From NCBI GenBank assembly GCA_016203265.1, contig JACQNB010000091.1:1-11646 (forward strand): a DNA stretch of 11,646 nt, read 5' to 3'. The notes beneath the pieces are model-generated. The model saw only the letters and a program-made list of their open reading frames with translations, was not told the DNA's origin and ran no database searches. The stretch is from Candidatus Woesearchaeota archaeon (lineage in GTDB: Archaea > Nanobdellota > Nanobdellia > Woesearchaeales > ARS49). This document shows positions 10,838-11,646 of the stretch, piece after piece. Positions within the stretch are counted from its first letter, which is position 1; the number at the start of each line of letters is the position of its first letter. The translations under genes were made by a program, and so were the position numbers.

Positions 10838-11646
10838 ATGAAACGGATTCTGCAGGACGCTCTCGTGGACATTACGCCGGGCAAAACTGACTTGTGGGTG
10901 GTCAATGACGTGCGCACGTTCCTGCAAAGGCTTGCGTTGGAGCTCAAGAGCCGCAAGATCAACGCAAAGCCCGTGCTCGGCGGCAGTTTTGCCAAGGACA
11001 CCTGGCTGAAAGGCGACTATGATGTGGATGTCTTTGTCGCGTTTGACCTGAAGTACGCTGCCGATGACTTGAGCGCAATGCTCGAGAAGGCGTTGAAGCC
11101 GTGGAACGTCGTCCGGGTGCACGGCTCGCGCGACTATTTCCAATTGAAGGGCAAGATTAACTTTGAAATCATTCCCGTCCTCGCAATCAAGAGGGCCAAG
11201 CAGGCCCAGAACGTGACTGATTTTTCGCCGAAGCACGTGGCATGGGTCAACAGCAAGGGCAAGCGACTCAAGAATGACATCCGGCTGTTCAAGCAGTTCT
11301 GCAAGGCGCAGCGCATCTACGGCGCCGAAAGCTATATCCGCGGATTTTCAGGCCATGTCGTCGACATTCTGGTCATCTATTACGGCGGCTTCTTGCGACT
11401 GCTGAAGGCAGCTTCGAAATGGTCGCCGACGGAAAAGACAGTGCTCGATTACTCCAATCAATACAAGGGTCAGGCATTGATGCACCTGAATGAAAGCAAG
11501 ATTCAGGGCCCGCTGGTCGTGGTCGACCCCGTGCAGCCCAATCGGAATGCTGCCGCGGCAATCGAACAAAAACCGTACCTTGGGCTCATCAGCGCAGCAA
11601 AACGATTTCTCAAGAAGCCGGCCGCGCATTTATTTGTGGAAGAAAA
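10838..11646 (+). CDS. cca: Archaeal (class I) CCA-adding tRNA nucleotidyltransferase (first 269 residues; continues beyond window)
   Basis: This enzyme adds or repairs the 3' CCA end of tRNAs using CTP and ATP. The open frame starts MKRILQDALVDITPG and has no stop before the window end. The nucleotidyltransferase signature is GGSFAKDTWLKG at 48-59 followed by DYDVDVF at 60-66, giving catalytic D62 and D64. The third carboxylate is probably E110 in NFEIIPV, where archaeal relatives usually have Asp. Later landmarks are the KNDIRLFKQFCKAQ helix (145-158) and GFSGHVVDILVIYYGGF (169-185), a hallmark of the archaeal CCA family. Full-length relatives have about 430-450 residues, so roughly 60% is present. 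The ATG lies about 26 nt after the palindromic TATA, predicting a leaderless mRNA. The tRNA-Thr in this window lacks an encoded CCA, in keeping with need for this enzyme. Confidence 0.93.
   Translation, partial: MKRILQDALVDITPGKTDLWVVNDVRTFLQRLALELKSRKINAKPVLGGSFAKDTWLKGDYDVDVFVAFDLKYAADDLSAMLEKALKPWNVVRVHGSRDYFQLKGKINFEIIPVLAIKRAKQAQNVTDFSPKHVAWVNSKGKRLKNDIRLFKQFCKAQRIYGAESYIRGFSGHVVDILVIYYGGFLRLLKAASKWSPTEKTVLDYSNQYKGQALMHLNESKIQGPLVVVDPVQPNRNAAAAIEQKPYLGLISAAKRFLKKPAAHLFVEE

Noticed and set aside
10391..11236. Long minus-strand open frame (281 codons) spanning the antiporter/CCA boundary
   Set aside because: It overlaps a clear CCA enzyme and a membrane protein gene in another frame and crosses their shared promoter; its product is Arg/Ser-rich noise.
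1..11646. CRISPR array, insertion sequence, rRNA or integrase
   Set aside because: No regularly spaced repeats, transposase or integrase motifs, terminal inverted repeats with target duplication, or rRNA landmarks were seen.

Overview
The window comes from an archaeal chromosome. The evidence is a HerA helicase next to an archaeal-type Mre11, an AbrB-PhoU fusion regulator, an archaeal YchF/OBG-like GTPase with a TGS domain, a class I (archaeal) CCA-adding enzyme, and a tRNA-Thr with no encoded CCA. Promoter layout agrees: almost every transcription unit has an AT-rich TATA element centred about 26 bp before the predicted start codon, the pattern of leaderless archaeal mRNAs. Very tight packing, several small unknown proteins and the family mix suggest a DPANN-type lineage (for example Woesearchaeota-like), but that placement is inference.

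Layout. Positions 1-1876 (minus): a DNA-repair pair, herA then mre11 (cut by the window edge). Positions 1962-2516 (plus): two small basic proteins, the second a perfect-register tandem duplication with a strong promoter, a leader hairpin and a Shine-Dalgarno site. Positions 2536-3654 (minus): a DHH/DHHA1 phosphoesterase. Positions 3655-4112: the only long gene-free stretch. It holds a cluster of perfect stem-loops ending in a hairpin plus T-run on the minus strand, and I propose an unidentified structured RNA there. Positions 4113-6520 (plus): an AbrB-PhoU regulator followed by a PocR-GAF-GGEEF diguanylate cyclase, a rare signalling protein for an archaeon. Positions 6521-7714 (minus): a YchF-like GTPase whose stop codon abuts the cyclase stop codon. 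Positions 7793-9402 (plus): an operon of three overlapping or abutting paralogous genes of unknown function. Positions 9418-9720 (minus): tRNA-Thr(UGU) followed after only 2 nt by a small Cys-rich (probable zinc) protein gene. Positions 9762-10763 (minus): a CPA1-like membrane antiporter that has lost the usual ion-binding acidic motif. Position 10838 to the end (plus): the CCA-adding enzyme, running off the window, divergent from the antiporter across a palindromic TATA element.

How the genes relate. HerA and Mre11 act together in DNA end resection, normally with NurA and Rad50, which would lie beyond the left edge. The CCA enzyme is needed to mature tRNAs such as the tRNA-Thr here. The PhoU-like regulator and the diguanylate cyclase are neighbours on one strand, but each has its own promoter, so a functional link is only suggested. 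The best candidates for undescribed biology are the archaeal PocR-GAF-GGEEF protein, the three-paralog operon, the structured intergenic RNA, and the tRNA-mRNA junction where tRNA 3' processing would itself create a near-leaderless mRNA.
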